This document shows positions 52,426 through 61,289 of a stretch of DNA of 64,000 nucleotides, piece by piece; the stretch's first letter is position 1; every line of letters starts with the position of its first letter. The stretch covers positions 86,540 through 150,539 of the forward strand of contig JAEEQH010000001.1 in the NCBI GenBank assembly GCA_016285245.1. Direction: 5' to 3'. The stretch comes from Prevotella sp. (GTDB lineage: Bacteria; Bacteroidota; Bacteroidia; Bacteroidales; Bacteroidaceae). The notes below the pieces were generated by a model. It made no database searches, was not told the DNA's origin, and saw only the letters and a program-made list of their open reading frames with translations. The translations under genes were made by a program, and so were the position numbers.

Positions 52426-53466
52426 ATGAAACAGACAATCTTAGTGACAGGTGGCACCGGCTTTATCGGGAGCCACACCACCGTAGAGCTGCAGCAGGCA
52501 GGCTACGAAGTAGTGATTATCGACAACCTGTCGAACTCAAACGCCAACGTCGTCGACGGCATTGAAAAGATAACGGGCATACGCCCCGCTTTCGAGAAGG
52601 TGGACTGCTGCGACATGGAGGCCTTGGAAAATGTGTTCAAGAAGTACCCCAAGATAGAGGGCATCATACACTTCGCCGCCTCAAAGGCCGTAGGCGAGAG
52701 CGTGGAGAAGCCCCTACTCTATTACCGCAACAACCTGACCTCGCTCATCAACCTGCTGGAACTGATGCCGAAGTACAACGTAAAGGGCATCATTTTCTCC
52801 TCCAGCTGTACCGTATACGGACAGCCTTCGCAAGAGAACCTCCCCGTCACGGAGAGTGCTCCCATACAGAAGGCCCTAAGCCCTTACGGCAACACAAAGC
52901 AGATTAACGAGGAGATAATTCAAGACTACATACACAGCGGTGCTCCCATCAAGAGCATCATACTGCGCTATTTCAACCCCATTGGCGCACATCCCACAGC
53001 CCTTATCGGCGAACTGCCCAATGGCGTACCCATGAACCTCATACCCTTCGTTACGCAGACGGCCATAGGCATACGCAAGCAACTGAAGATTTTCGGCCAC
53101 GACTACAACACACCCGACCACACCTGCATACGCGACTACATCTATGTGGTAGACCTGGCCAAGGCTCACGTGAAAGCTATGGAGCGTGTGCTCGACCAGC
53201 CCGACACTGATGCCGTAGAGATATTTAATATTGGCACGGGCAAGGGGCTGTCAACACTCGAAGTGGTTGAAGGCTTTGAGAAAGCCACTGGCGTGAAGGT
53301 GAACTGGGAATATGCACCGCGCCGCGAGGGCGACATAGAACAAGTGTGGGGCAATGTAGACAAGGCCAACCAAGTGCTGGGATGGAAAGCCGACACCCCT
53401 ACCGAAGAAGTACTGAAAAGCGCCTGGCGCTGGCAGGAGAAACTGCGTGCTGACGGCATACAGTAA
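52426..53466 (+). CDS. galE: UDP-glucose 4-epimerase
   Basis: 346 residues, normal length. NAD-binding GGTGFIGSHT, catalytic Ser/Tyr in SSSCTVYG and YGNTKQ, and the NPIGAHPTALIGE region fit GalE. It interconverts UDP-glucose and UDP-galactose for surface polysaccharide or galactose use. The leader is AACTATGAAACAG. A bidirectional terminator follows, shared with the convergent beta-helix lipoprotein. Confidence 0.95.
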   Translation: MKQTILVTGGTGFIGSHTTVELQQAGYEVVIIDNLSNSNANVVDGIEKITGIRPAFEKVDCCDMEALENVFKKYPKIEGIIHFAASKAVGESVEKPLLYYRNNLTSLINLLELMPKYNVKGIIFSSSCTVYGQPSQENLPVTESAPIQKALSPYGNTKQINEEIIQDYIHSGAPIKSIILRYFNPIGAHPTALIGELPNGVPMNLIPFVTQTAIGIRKQLKIFGHDYNTPDHTCIRDYIYVVDLAKAHVKAMERVLDQPDTDAVEIFNIGTGKGLSTLEVVEGFEKATGVKVNWEYAPRREGDIEQVWGNVDKANQVLGWKADTPTEEVLKSAWRWQEKLRADGIQ

Positions 53467-53477
53467 AGATGCTAAAA

Positions 53478-53510
53478 ACGGGCTTCCAAATGTGGAAGCC
53501 CGTTCATTTT
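53478..53510. terminator. Bidirectional terminator between galE and the convergent lipoprotein gene
   Basis: ACGGGCTTCCA-AATG-TGGAAGCCCGT, an 11-bp perfect stem, flanked by AAAA on the left and TCATTTT on the right, so it can serve both strands. Confidence 0.85.
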
Positions 53511-53514
53511 GGCG

Positions 53515-54510
53515 TCAGTCTTCGTAGTCGGGAATATCCTCCGCTTCGTCATAGTCCATTTCCACCTGGCAGTTCGTAAAACTCACATTGGCAGTGCTTT
53601 TGTCATAGTGGTGCTCTATGTCGCTGTTCTTGACAGTGATGGCCGAGTTGCACGAGAACAGCATGCCCTTGTTGCCGAAAAACTTGCTCTTGTCGAAGCT
53701 GATGCGGCTGCAGTGCTCATCCACGTAGATGCCGCCACCGTTGTTGAACACCTTGCACTTGTCGAAGCTCACATTGCGTGCACCTTCGAGCACAACACCC
53801 ATGAAGCTACATCCGTACATCTCAGTGCCAGTGACGGCTACTTGTGTGGAGTGATCGACATGCAGACCGTTCACGCCACAACCAAAGAGTTCGCAGCCAC
53901 TCACGCTAACGTTCTTGCATTCGTTGAGCACCAGCACATCGCCAACACAATAGCCCGTCACCTTATGACCCATGATGAGGTTTTTCAGCACAATGTTCTC
54001 ACAGTTCACAAACCGCAGCACATCGGCATAGCTGGGTGTTACTAAAAGCGAGCCCTTCTCATCAGAGAGTGCCTCGATGGTGATATTGTTCAGCCCTGAC
54101 ACGATGAGGGAGTTGCCGTCGTACACAGGATCCCAGAACACGCCAGCATCCTGCCTCGGCCGCTCGTTCACGTAATAGCGCGCCATCACCCCCTCGTCAA
54201 TGAGATCGTCAAGGGCATCGGTAAGGTTCAGCTGCTGGATAGTAACCACCCTGATGTGGGTGTCGCTCTTCAGGGCCAGCAACAGCTCACGGGCGGTACG
54301 CACATCCACAACGTTCTGCTGTGCTCCCGACGCGGCGGTTGCCTCTTCATCGTCTTCCGTCGTAGCTTCGGCCAATTCTGTCTCGTCCTCGTCGTCCTCG
54401 TCCATATCACTGTTCGTGCGCCCCTTGCCGTTCTTGCACGATGCAAGAACCACGCATGCCAACAGCATCACCGATGCCGCACATGCCATCATTTTCACTA
54501 CTTTTCTCAT
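53515..54510 (-). CDS. Beta-helix lipoprotein
   Basis: 331 residues from the ATG at 54510 (minus). The ORF-track start at 54546 is at or before the predicted transcription start. The signal MRKVVKMMACAASVMLLACVVLASC is a lipoprotein type. A long acidic Asp/Glu linker follows (DEDDEDETELAEATTEDDEEAT). From about residue 140 the sequence repeats short segments (CKNVSVSGCELFGCGVNGLHVDHS, ARNVSFDKCKVFNNGGGIYVDE) of a right-handed parallel beta-helix. No catalytic residues of a polysaccharide lyase are evident. I infer a surface or periplasmic lipoprotein, perhaps glycan-binding. Confidence 0.8.
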   Translation of the reverse strand: MRKVVKMMACAASVMLLACVVLASCKNGKGRTNSDMDEDDEDETELAEATTEDDEEATAASGAQQNVVDVRTARELLLALKSDTHIRVVTIQQLNLTDALDDLIDEGVMARYYVNERPRQDAGVFWDPVYDGNSLIVSGLNNITIEALSDEKGSLLVTPSYADVLRFVNCENIVLKNLIMGHKVTGYCVGDVLVLNECKNVSVSGCELFGCGVNGLHVDHSTQVAVTGTEMYGCSFMGVVLEGARNVSFDKCKVFNNGGGIYVDEHCSRISFDKSKFFGNKGMLFSCNSAITVKNSDIEHHYDKSTANVSFTNCQVEMDYDEAEDIPDYED

Positions 54511-54543
54511 ATACTGTTGTTTTAAGTTTTTTGCTTGTCGATG

Positions 54544-54551
54544 CAAAGGTA
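54544..54551 (-). promoter_or_regulatory. -7 box of the beta-helix lipoprotein gene
   Basis: CAAAGGTA on the plus strand reads TACCTTTG on the minus strand. The -33 box is poor. The predicted start near 54537 decides for the ATG at 54510. Confidence 0.6.
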
Positions 54552-54626
54552 ATGAAAAAAAAGAATCCCCATACGTTGTTTTGCCTTTTTAACATTTTGT
54601 ATGCAGGCATTTTGGCAATTATTGTG

Positions 54627-54634
54627 TAATTTTG
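54627..54634 (+). promoter_or_regulatory. -7 box of murF-alr
   Basis: TAATTTTG fits the -7 consensus about 26 bases before the ATG. TTTG motifs at 54596 and 54611 are not at the ideal distance. It is divergent with the lipoprotein promoter. Confidence 0.5.
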
Positions 54635-54659
54635 CAATCCGAAAAACTCACACATCATT

Positions 54660-57251
54660 ATGACCTACACCATAGAGAAGATAGCAACGCTCATCGGTGC
54701 ACGCCGATATGGCCACACCGATGCCACCATAGGCTGGCTGCTCACCGACAGCCGCTCGCTCAGTTTCCCAGAACAGACCTTGTTCTTCGCCTTGCGCACC
54801 CAGCGCAACGACGGTCACAAATACATTGAAGACCTGTACCACCGAGGTGTGAGAAACTTCGTGGTGGAGAGTGCCAGCCTAGCTCCCAGCCCCTCTCCTG
54901 CTGCCGAGGGGAGCATTACGCCCAAAGGCGCCTCCCCCAGCTGGGGCATGCTCGACGGGGCAAACTTCCTGGTGGTGCCCTCGCCGCTGGCTGCCCTGCA
55001 GCGGCTGGCTGAGCGCCATCGCGACGAGTTCAACATTCCCGTGGTAGGCATCACAGGCAGCAACGGCAAGACGTGGGTGAAGGAGTGGCTATACCAACTG
55101 CTTCGCCTGTCGCCTAAAATCGGCGGGGCAGTCACACGCTCACCCCGTTCATACAACTCGCAGATAGGAGTGCCTCTCAGCGTATGGCTGCTGAATGAGC
55201 AGAGCCGTCTGGGGTTGTTCGAGGCAGGTATCAGTCAGCCAGGCGAGATGCTAGCCTTACACGACATCATACAGCCCACCATCGGCGTGTTCACCTCGCT
55301 GGGGGCTGCCCATCAGGAGAACTTCCGCTCGATGGACGAGAAGTGCATGGAGAAGCTGCAGCTCTTCCGCGATGCAAAAGTCATAGTATACCCCAGCGAC
55401 AATGACTGCGTGAGCCGCTGTATGCGGCGGAGCGACTTCAAGGGCGAGCGCATAGGGTGGAGCCGCTTCAGCCAGACAGCTCCCATGTATGTCACCGTAT
55501 CCCACCCCGACAGCCAGCCTTCTTCCACCATACAGGAGAGGCGTTCACACATTACTTATACATATAAGGGCATGGAGGGGAGCTATGACATTCCCTTCAC
55601 CAGCGAGGCTGCCATAGAAAACTCCATCACCTGCGCCGCCACGGCACTCTACCTCGGACTCACGCCCGAAGAACTGGCTGAGCGCATGTGCAGGCTTGAG
55701 CCCATAGCCATGCGCCTGGAGGTGAAGGAAGGCCAGCACGGGCTGACACTTATCAACGATGCCTACAACAACGACCTCCAGTCGCTCGACATTGCACTCG
55801 ATTTCATGAACAGAAGGGCTGAAGCCCCCTCTGACAATCCCAACAGGGAGAGGGCAAAGAAGGCACTCATACTGAGCGACATCTACCAAAGTGGCGAACT
55901 CCCCCAACAGCTCTATACACAAGTGGCAGAGCTGGCAAGGAAGCGCGGCATCGACCACTTCATTGGCATAGGGCCCGAAATATCGGCACAGGCAGCCGTT
56001 ATAACCGCCCGCATGCCCGCTAGCTTCTTCAACGATGTAGAACAGTTCCTCCACAGCAGCACCTTTCGCTCACTGCACGACGAGGTGGTGCTACTGAAGG
56101 GAGCCCGCAAGTTCGGCTTCGAGCACATTAGCGAGCAGTTAGAGCAAAAGGTGCATGAAACCATACTCGAAGTAGACCTGAACGCCGTGGTGAACAACCT
56201 GAATCACTACCGCTCACTCATGAAGCCAGGCACAAAGCTGGTGTGCATGATCAAGGCCGACGCTTATGGTGCCGGAGCCATTGAGATAGCGAAGACACTG
56301 CAAGACCAGCGTGTGGACTATCTTGCCGTGGCCACTGCCGACGAGGGCGCCGACCTGCGCCGTGCCGGCATCACCCAAAACATCATAGTCATGAACCCGG
56401 AGATGTCGTGCTTCAAAACCCTTTTCGACTACGACCTGGAGCCAGAGGTGTACAGCTTCCGACTGATGGACGCCCTCATACGCGCTGCCCGGGCACAAGG
56501 CATCACCGGCTGGCCCGTGCACATCAAACTCGACACGGGCATGCACCGCCTAGGATTCGATTGCAATGTAGAAGAACTCATCGCACGCCTCACTTCACAA
56601 CAGGCCATCACGCCACGATCGGTATTCAGCCACTTCGTGGGCAGCGACAGCAACGACTTCGACGCTTTCTCCAAACATCAGTTCGAGCTCTTCGACCATG
56701 CCAGCCAACAGCTGCAGAACGCCTTCAGCCACAAAATACTGCGACACATCGACAACAGCGCCGGCATAGAGCACTTCCCCGAGCGACAGCTCGACATGTG
56801 CCGCCTCGGCATAGGTCTCTATGGTGTGGAGCCCTATGAGGCGAATGCAAACTCCACACTGCAATGCGTGAGCACCCTCAAGACCACCATCCTCCAAATA
56901 CGCAACGTGCAGAAAGACGAGACCGTGGGCTACAGCCGCAAGGGCGTGCTCACACGCAACAGCCGCATAGCCGCCATACCCATTGGCTATGCCGACGGAC
57001 TCGACCGGCACTTGGGCAACCGCCACGGCTACTGCATCGTCAACGGACAGAAAGCAGAGTACGTGGGCAACATCTGCATGGACGTAGCCCTTATCGACGT
57101 CACCGACATCGACTGCGAAGAAGGCGACCAGGTGGAAATCTTCGGCAAGCAGCTGCCCGTCACCGTGCTTAGCCACATACTCCAAACCATTCCCTATGAG
57201 GTGCTCACCAGCGTCAGTAACCGCGTGAAGCGCATCTATTTCCAAGACTAA
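54660..57251 (+). CDS. murF/alr: Fused MurF (UDP-MurNAc-tripeptide:D-Ala-D-Ala ligase) - alanine racemase
   Basis: 863 residues. Residues 1-490 are MurF (ATP site GITGSNGKTWVKEWL, about 124-138; the ligase domain includes TLINDAYNNDLQSLDIAL). Residues about 500-863 are alanine racemase (PLP-Lys motif MIKADAYGAGAIEIAKTL, then SRIAAIPIGYADGLDR with the catalytic Tyr region). The fusion is typical of Bacteroidota and couples D-Ala supply to its ligation in peptidoglycan synthesis. Two stretches (LAPSPSPAAEGSITPKGASPS, about 78-98, and AEAPSDNPNRER, about 388-399) look like inserted low-complexity segments. Confidence 0.93.
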   Translation: MTYTIEKIATLIGARRYGHTDATIGWLLTDSRSLSFPEQTLFFALRTQRNDGHKYIEDLYHRGVRNFVVESASLAPSPSPAAEGSITPKGASPSWGMLDGANFLVVPSPLAALQRLAERHRDEFNIPVVGITGSNGKTWVKEWLYQLLRLSPKIGGAVTRSPRSYNSQIGVPLSVWLLNEQSRLGLFEAGISQPGEMLALHDIIQPTIGVFTSLGAAHQENFRSMDEKCMEKLQLFRDAKVIVYPSDNDCVSRCMRRSDFKGERIGWSRFSQTAPMYVTVSHPDSQPSSTIQERRSHITYTYKGMEGSYDIPFTSEAAIENSITCAATALYLGLTPEELAERMCRLEPIAMRLEVKEGQHGLTLINDAYNNDLQSLDIALDFMNRRAEAPSDNPNRERAKKALILSDIYQSGELPQQLYTQVAELARKRGIDHFIGIGPEISAQAAVITARMPASFFNDVEQFLHSSTFRSLHDEVVLLKGARKFGFEHISEQLEQKVHETILEVDLNAVVNNLNHYRSLMKPGTKLVCMIKADAYGAGAIEIAKTLQDQRVDYLAVATADEGADLRRAGITQNIIVMNPEMSCFKTLFDYDLEPEVYSFRLMDALIRAARAQGITGWPVHIKLDTGMHRLGFDCNVEELIARLTSQQAITPRSVFSHFVGSDSNDFDAFSKHQFELFDHASQQLQNAFSHKILRHIDNSAGIEHFPERQLDMCRLGIGLYGVEPYEANANSTLQCVSTLKTTILQIRNVQKDETVGYSRKGVLTRNSRIAAIPIGYADGLDRHLGNRHGYCIVNGQKAEYVGNICMDVALIDVTDIDCEEGDQVEIFGKQLPVTVLSHILQTIPYEVLTSVSNRVKRIYFQD

Positions 57252-57264
57252 CGCCCACCACCAT

Positions 57265-57327
57265 AGTGCAGAGCCTGCTGTCCACGCATTCATTTCTCAC
57301 GCGGAAGCTGGCTCTGCACTTGTTATT
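57265..57327 (+). terminator. Probable terminator after murF-alr
   Basis: AGTGCAGAGCC pairs with GGCTCTGCACT across a 34-base loop, followed by TGTTATTA. The stem is perfect, but the long loop makes the call moderate. Confidence 0.55.
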
Positions 57328-57454
57328 ACCCCTTAAAGCCCCCACACCGAAGTATTCGCCATCGTTTTCGCCATGAAAACATAAGGCACTTCGCCCCGCC
57401 ACCCCCTGCTAAAGGGTCCACGCCGTGAGGGCATCATCCCCCCCTGAGTGGACA

Positions 57455-57508
57455 CACCTGTCAAAATGCGGAAAAAGAATCGTATCTTTTTCCGCATTTT
57501 GATAGGTG
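57455..57508. terminator. Very long hairpin between convergent murF-alr and gldN
   Basis: CACCTGTCAAAATGCGGAAAAAGA pairs with TCTTTTTCCGCATTTTGATAGGTG with one G-T pair, giving a 24-bp stem with a 6-base loop. Its T-rich arm suits termination of the minus-strand por operon, and the arrangement allows action on both strands. The rest of the 310-base gap shows no gene. Confidence 0.75.
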
Positions 57509-57561
57509 CATGTCTATGATAGGTTTCTCTCCCACTCAACGGGCAACAGATCTGATAAAAA

Positions 57562-58623
57562 TCAGTGGCGCTCTCGGCGCACCGACACTCTTGCTGGCTG
57601 TGAGCCGCCTGAAGAGCTGGCGCCCGACTTCTCGCGGCGGCTGCGCACGCGTTCCTTCTTCTCCTTCGGCTGTCGTGAGCCCTTGGCAGCCTTGGCCTTC
57701 GGGTCGGCTGCAGCAATGCTGTCTAATGAGTCGCGGCGTGCGGGGTCGCCGAATATTCGCTGGCGGAATGCGTCCAGCTCGGCCTCTATGCGCCGCTGCT
57801 CGGCGCTGAGCTTGGCGGTGTCGCCGTCGGCCACCTGTGCCAGCGTCTTGCCCAGACGGTTGGCGGTCTTATAGATGGTACCCTTGTATTTGTTTAGTGT
57901 AAAGAAGTCGTCGAGGGTCATCTGCGCTGCATCGTTCACGTCGCTGGTCTTCACGGTCTGCCGGCTGAGGTATGGCTCCACGTCGCTGTACTTCACCCAG
58001 AAGAGAGGGTAGCGTGTGTTGTCGCCAAAGTCGTCGTCATCGCTCACCATGACGGGGCAGAAGGCTATGGGCTTGATGTGGAAGGTGGTGTTGGCCTGGT
58101 CGTAGTAGGCACACTCCTTGAGATAGTAGAGCCTTACCTGTGCTGAGGGTATGTCGCTGTTGTCGACCTTGAGCTTGCCTCCCTGCTCCTCATACAGTAT
58201 CTTGTAGTCATCGAGTATGCGCTTCATCTCTATTTTGGCCGACGGCTCCAGCACCTCGTTTCCGTCGAGGTTGTACTCATAAACGGGTATGTAGCCGCCC
58301 AGTGCGAGTTTGAAGACGTAGGTAAAGAGGTTCAGTCGCTTGCCCTGGGGCTCCACGGGGTCGTAGAGTCCGGCGTTCTCCTCGTCGTTGAGATTGATTT
58401 CGCGGTAGATGTCGCGCCGCCACACCACATCCTCGGGCATCTGCGCGGTGGTGGGGTACATAATCTGCATGCGCTGCGTCATGCCACCCTGCTGCTGTGC
58501 TCCCTGCTGCGCCTGCTGCCGTTGCTGCTGTGGCGTCTGCTGCTGTGTTCTGCGCTGTCGGGGCTGCGACATGGCTGTGCCCGCCGTCAGTGCTATCATC
58601 ATCAAGAACAATAGTCTCTTCAT
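57562..58623 (-). CDS. gldN: Type IX secretion component GldN/PorN
   Basis: 353 residues with signal peptide MKRLLFLMMIALTAGTAMSQ and a Gln-rich segment (about 25-48). The conserved core is VVWRRDIYREINLNDEENAGLYDPV... followed by LFTYVFKLALGGYIPVYEYNLDGNE. The C-terminus is basic and Ser-rich. PorN forms the periplasmic ring of the type IX machine with PorK. Last gene of porPKLMN. Confidence 0.93.
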   Translation of the reverse strand: MKRLLFLMMIALTAGTAMSQPRQRRTQQQTPQQQRQQAQQGAQQQGGMTQRMQIMYPTTAQMPEDVVWRRDIYREINLNDEENAGLYDPVEPQGKRLNLFTYVFKLALGGYIPVYEYNLDGNEVLEPSAKIEMKRILDDYKILYEEQGGKLKVDNSDIPSAQVRLYYLKECAYYDQANTTFHIKPIAFCPVMVSDDDDFGDNTRYPLFWVKYSDVEPYLSRQTVKTSDVNDAAQMTLDDFFTLNKYKGTIYKTANRLGKTLAQVADGDTAKLSAEQRRIEAELDAFRQRIFGDPARRDSLDSIAAADPKAKAAKGSRQPKEKKERVRSRREKSGASSSGGSQPARVSVRRERH

Positions 58624-58679
58624 CTGCTTTGTCTATATTAAGTCTTCAATCGGGGGAAAAAATACGTTACTCGTTAGTG

Positions 58680-60239
58680 TCACTGCACCTTGACCTCCAT
58701 GGCAGCGGTGAGCGTTCGCTCTATGCCGTCGGGGCCTACTGCCACTACTCGCGAAATGTAGAATCGCCGTCCGCGCGACAGCTTGCGGAACTGCTCTTTC
58801 TGTGCAGCCGAGAAGCTGGCTCCGTCGCTGGCCAGAGGCTTGGCGTTGCCCATGTTGTCGAAGAACACTGTTTCGAACGACTGCACTCTGAATCCTATGT
58901 CGAGTATGCCGTCGTCGATGGCGGCTCCTATGGTCTCTGCTGCCATGAGGCTTCCCTTCGACATGTTGCCGCCCTTGAATCGCGACGGGTTGCCCTGATC
59001 GTCGCTGATGTCGATGTAGGGCGTGGGGTCGGGCAGCTTGCGCACGCGGAAGGTAAAGGTGCCCATGGTCTGCGGTCGCCCGGTATTGGTAGATGTGACG
59101 GTGATGACGGCATCCTGCCCTATCTTTGCGGGTCGTGCAATGTACTTGCCGGCACCGTTGGCGGTGAGGGTGCCGTTGGTCATCGAGGCCGATATCTTGT
59201 TGAGGGGCACTCCAGGCACGCTGACGCTGATGGGGTTGTTGTAGCCAGCGTAGAGCATGCGTGTGAGGTCGGCGCTGACGGTGGCACTGGGCTCCACCAC
59301 TGTGTACTTCTGCGAGAAGTCACGTCGTATGGGGTCGCCGTTGCCGTTGATAGTCTGTATGTAGCCAGAGAGCGTGAAGTCGCCGGTGCGGTTGCACACA
59401 GTCTCGTATACGTTGCCGGGCAGGTCTACCTTGCGGTCGCCTATGAAGATTTCGGGCACCTGTGTGGTGTCGATGGCAGCCATGACGATGTGAGCTGAGA
59501 AGCGGTCGCCCTGCACGATGGTCTGCGAGTTGGGTATGACGAAGGCGTCGAGTGCATTGACGCGAATGTCCTTCACGTCGATGTTCTGCACCAGTGTGTG
59601 GAGCACCTCTTTCTCGGCATTGCGCACGTCGTTCTGCAGCTTGGTGAGCATGGTCACGGCAGCCACAGCAGGCATGGCCTCGAACATATACTCCTGCCAA
59701 TTCTTTCCCAGTATGCCCTGTGGCACGGTGGTGGTGAGGTCGCTGGCTATGTGCTGCTTCTTCAGCGAGTCGGTGACCATTTGCAGTATACCCTCTCGGT
59801 AGGCGTCGATAGCCATCTTCAGCTCTTCGCCGCGTCCCCTGCCCGGAGCCAGCATCACCTGGTTGGCAGCCTCGAGGTCTTCCTTGTTCTGCAGGCTGTC
59901 GGGGTTGGCTTGCTGGCCGTCGGCTTCGCGGGCTATGGCCATTTTCAGCTCTGAAGCGAAGTGATAGAGTGAGTCGCTCATGCTGCGCACGAGCATGGCC
60001 TTGTCGTACCACTCCCTCACTTTCTGCGGGTTGGCAGCCATCTGCTCCTCGAAGTCCTCGTATATGGAGAGGTTCTCCTGGGCAGCGTTCTCCGTGGTAC
60101 GGTTCAGGCTCTCCTGTACGATGGCGAAGCCGTTGAGCACCTCGTTAGAGACGTTCAGAGCCAGCATGGCCATCAACACCACATACATGAGGTTGATCAT
60201 CTTCTGGCGCGGAGAGACGGGTCTTTTCTTTATTGCCAT
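58680..60239 (-). CDS. gldM: Type IX secretion motor component GldM/PorM
   Basis: 519 residues. MAIKKRPVSPRQKMINLMYVVLMAMLALNVS holds the single N-terminal membrane helix, and a long periplasmic part with four beta-type domains follows. With GldL it forms the proton-driven rotary motor that powers type IX secretion. Length and N-terminus match family members. It lies 37 bases after gldL. Confidence 0.95.
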   Translation of the reverse strand: MAIKKRPVSPRQKMINLMYVVLMAMLALNVSNEVLNGFAIVQESLNRTTENAAQENLSIYEDFEEQMAANPQKVREWYDKAMLVRSMSDSLYHFASELKMAIAREADGQQANPDSLQNKEDLEAANQVMLAPGRGRGEELKMAIDAYREGILQMVTDSLKKQHIASDLTTTVPQGILGKNWQEYMFEAMPAVAAVTMLTKLQNDVRNAEKEVLHTLVQNIDVKDIRVNALDAFVIPNSQTIVQGDRFSAHIVMAAIDTTQVPEIFIGDRKVDLPGNVYETVCNRTGDFTLSGYIQTINGNGDPIRRDFSQKYTVVEPSATVSADLTRMLYAGYNNPISVSVPGVPLNKISASMTNGTLTANGAGKYIARPAKIGQDAVITVTSTNTGRPQTMGTFTFRVRKLPDPTPYIDISDDQGNPSRFKGGNMSKGSLMAAETIGAAIDDGILDIGFRVQSFETVFFDNMGNAKPLASDGASFSAAQKEQFRKLSRGRRFYISRVVAVGPDGIERTLTAAMEVKVQ

Positions 60240-60276
60240 TTCTATGTTGTTATGGAGCCTATGTAACTATTGGTGC

Positions 60277-61194
60277 TTATGAGTTGATGGGCGGTTTTGG
60301 CATGTTCACCGTCATGGCCTCAATCATGCGGGTGTAAATCTTGTTCAGCTCGGCTATCTGCTCGGCCATGCGCTTCGACTGCTCGTTAATCTGGTCGATA
60401 GTGCCTATCTGCTGGCTGGCGCCCTTGAGCTGCATCTCGTACACCTTGCAGATTCCGGTGAGGGTGCGGTTGAGGTTCTCCATCTCCTCGCTGTCGCGGG
60501 TCAGTCGCTCGCTCTGCTCAGACACCTTCTTCAGCGTCTCGGTGAGGTTCTTCAGCTGTTCCACGTAGTTCTGCGTAGCCTCCTCCATCTCTGCCGGGTC
60601 GATGTCGGGTATGGCAGGAGCCACTACGCCGCCAATGATGGTGCCACCCGCAGGCATCGCTGCTGCAGCGGCTGCGATGTCGCCCTCGCCGGCGGAGAAG
60701 CCTTCGCCCGTGGTGTAGCTCTCACCGGCGGCTGCGCTGCCACCACTGCCTATGACGATGGTACCACCGCCACTGCCTACCACGGGGCCTCCGCTCACCA
60801 CAGTGCCTCCACTGCCCAGCACCACTTCAGGCCCTGCCGAAATGGGAGCATAGTCGGAGCCCTCGCCAGCCACCTGGGTGTCCTGAGGCTCGCCACCCTC
60901 TGTAAGTTCGCCGTTGTCGCTCTCAATGCTGACGTGCGTAGGCAGATCCTTGCCATCCTCGGTCTTGTCGAAGGGACGGTCGAAACCAGCTATGAAGAAC
61001 ACCAGCACCTCAGTGCCCATGCCGAGGAACAGCATGGTGTTGGCGCCTGGCAGGTGGGTGAGTTTGAAGAGTGCGCCCAGGATGACGATGGAGGCGCCCC
61101 AACTGTAGGCGTAGTTCATGAACGTCTGCCCCGGCACGCTGTCGAGCCATTTCTGCAGGCGGTAGATGGGATTGAATTTACTATACTTGGTCAT
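60277..61194 (-). CDS. gldL: Type IX secretion motor component GldL/PorL
   Basis: 305 residues. Two N-terminal transmembrane helices (WGASIVILGALFKLT and TMLFLGMGTEVLVFFIAGFD), the second carrying the conserved buried Glu implicated in proton flow. A Gly/Ser/Ala-rich cytoplasmic linker (GGTVVSGGPVVGSGGGTI, about 125-205) and a coiled-coil C-terminus (LKNLTETLKKVSEQSERLTRDSEEMENL) follow. It is longer than Flavobacterium GldL and close to PorL of Porphyromonas. Confidence 0.94.
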   Translation of the reverse strand: MTKYSKFNPIYRLQKWLDSVPGQTFMNYAYSWGASIVILGALFKLTHLPGANTMLFLGMGTEVLVFFIAGFDRPFDKTEDGKDLPTHVSIESDNGELTEGGEPQDTQVAGEGSDYAPISAGPEVVLGSGGTVVSGGPVVGSGGGTIVIGSGGSAAAGESYTTGEGFSAGEGDIAAAAAAMPAGGTIIGGVVAPAIPDIDPAEMEEATQNYVEQLKNLTETLKKVSEQSERLTRDSEEMENLNRTLTGICKVYEMQLKGASQQIGTIDQINEQSKRMAEQIAELNKIYTRMIEAMTVNMPKPPINS

Positions 61195-61289
61195 CTTGTA
61201 GATTAACGATTTACTTATTTACGATTGGTTGAGGCAATGGTATGTGAGCTTGCTGCAATAGCATTGTTTTCACTTCGACTGGCGCTTCA

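Noticed and set aside
53509-54045. 178-aa plus-strand ORF opposite the beta-helix lipoprotein
   Set aside because: It is fully antisense to a gene with a lipoprotein signal, repeats and promoter. Its periodic pattern is the shadow of that gene.
58497-59498. 333-aa plus-strand ORF opposite gldN and gldM
   Set aside because: Antisense shadow of clearly recognised type IX genes.
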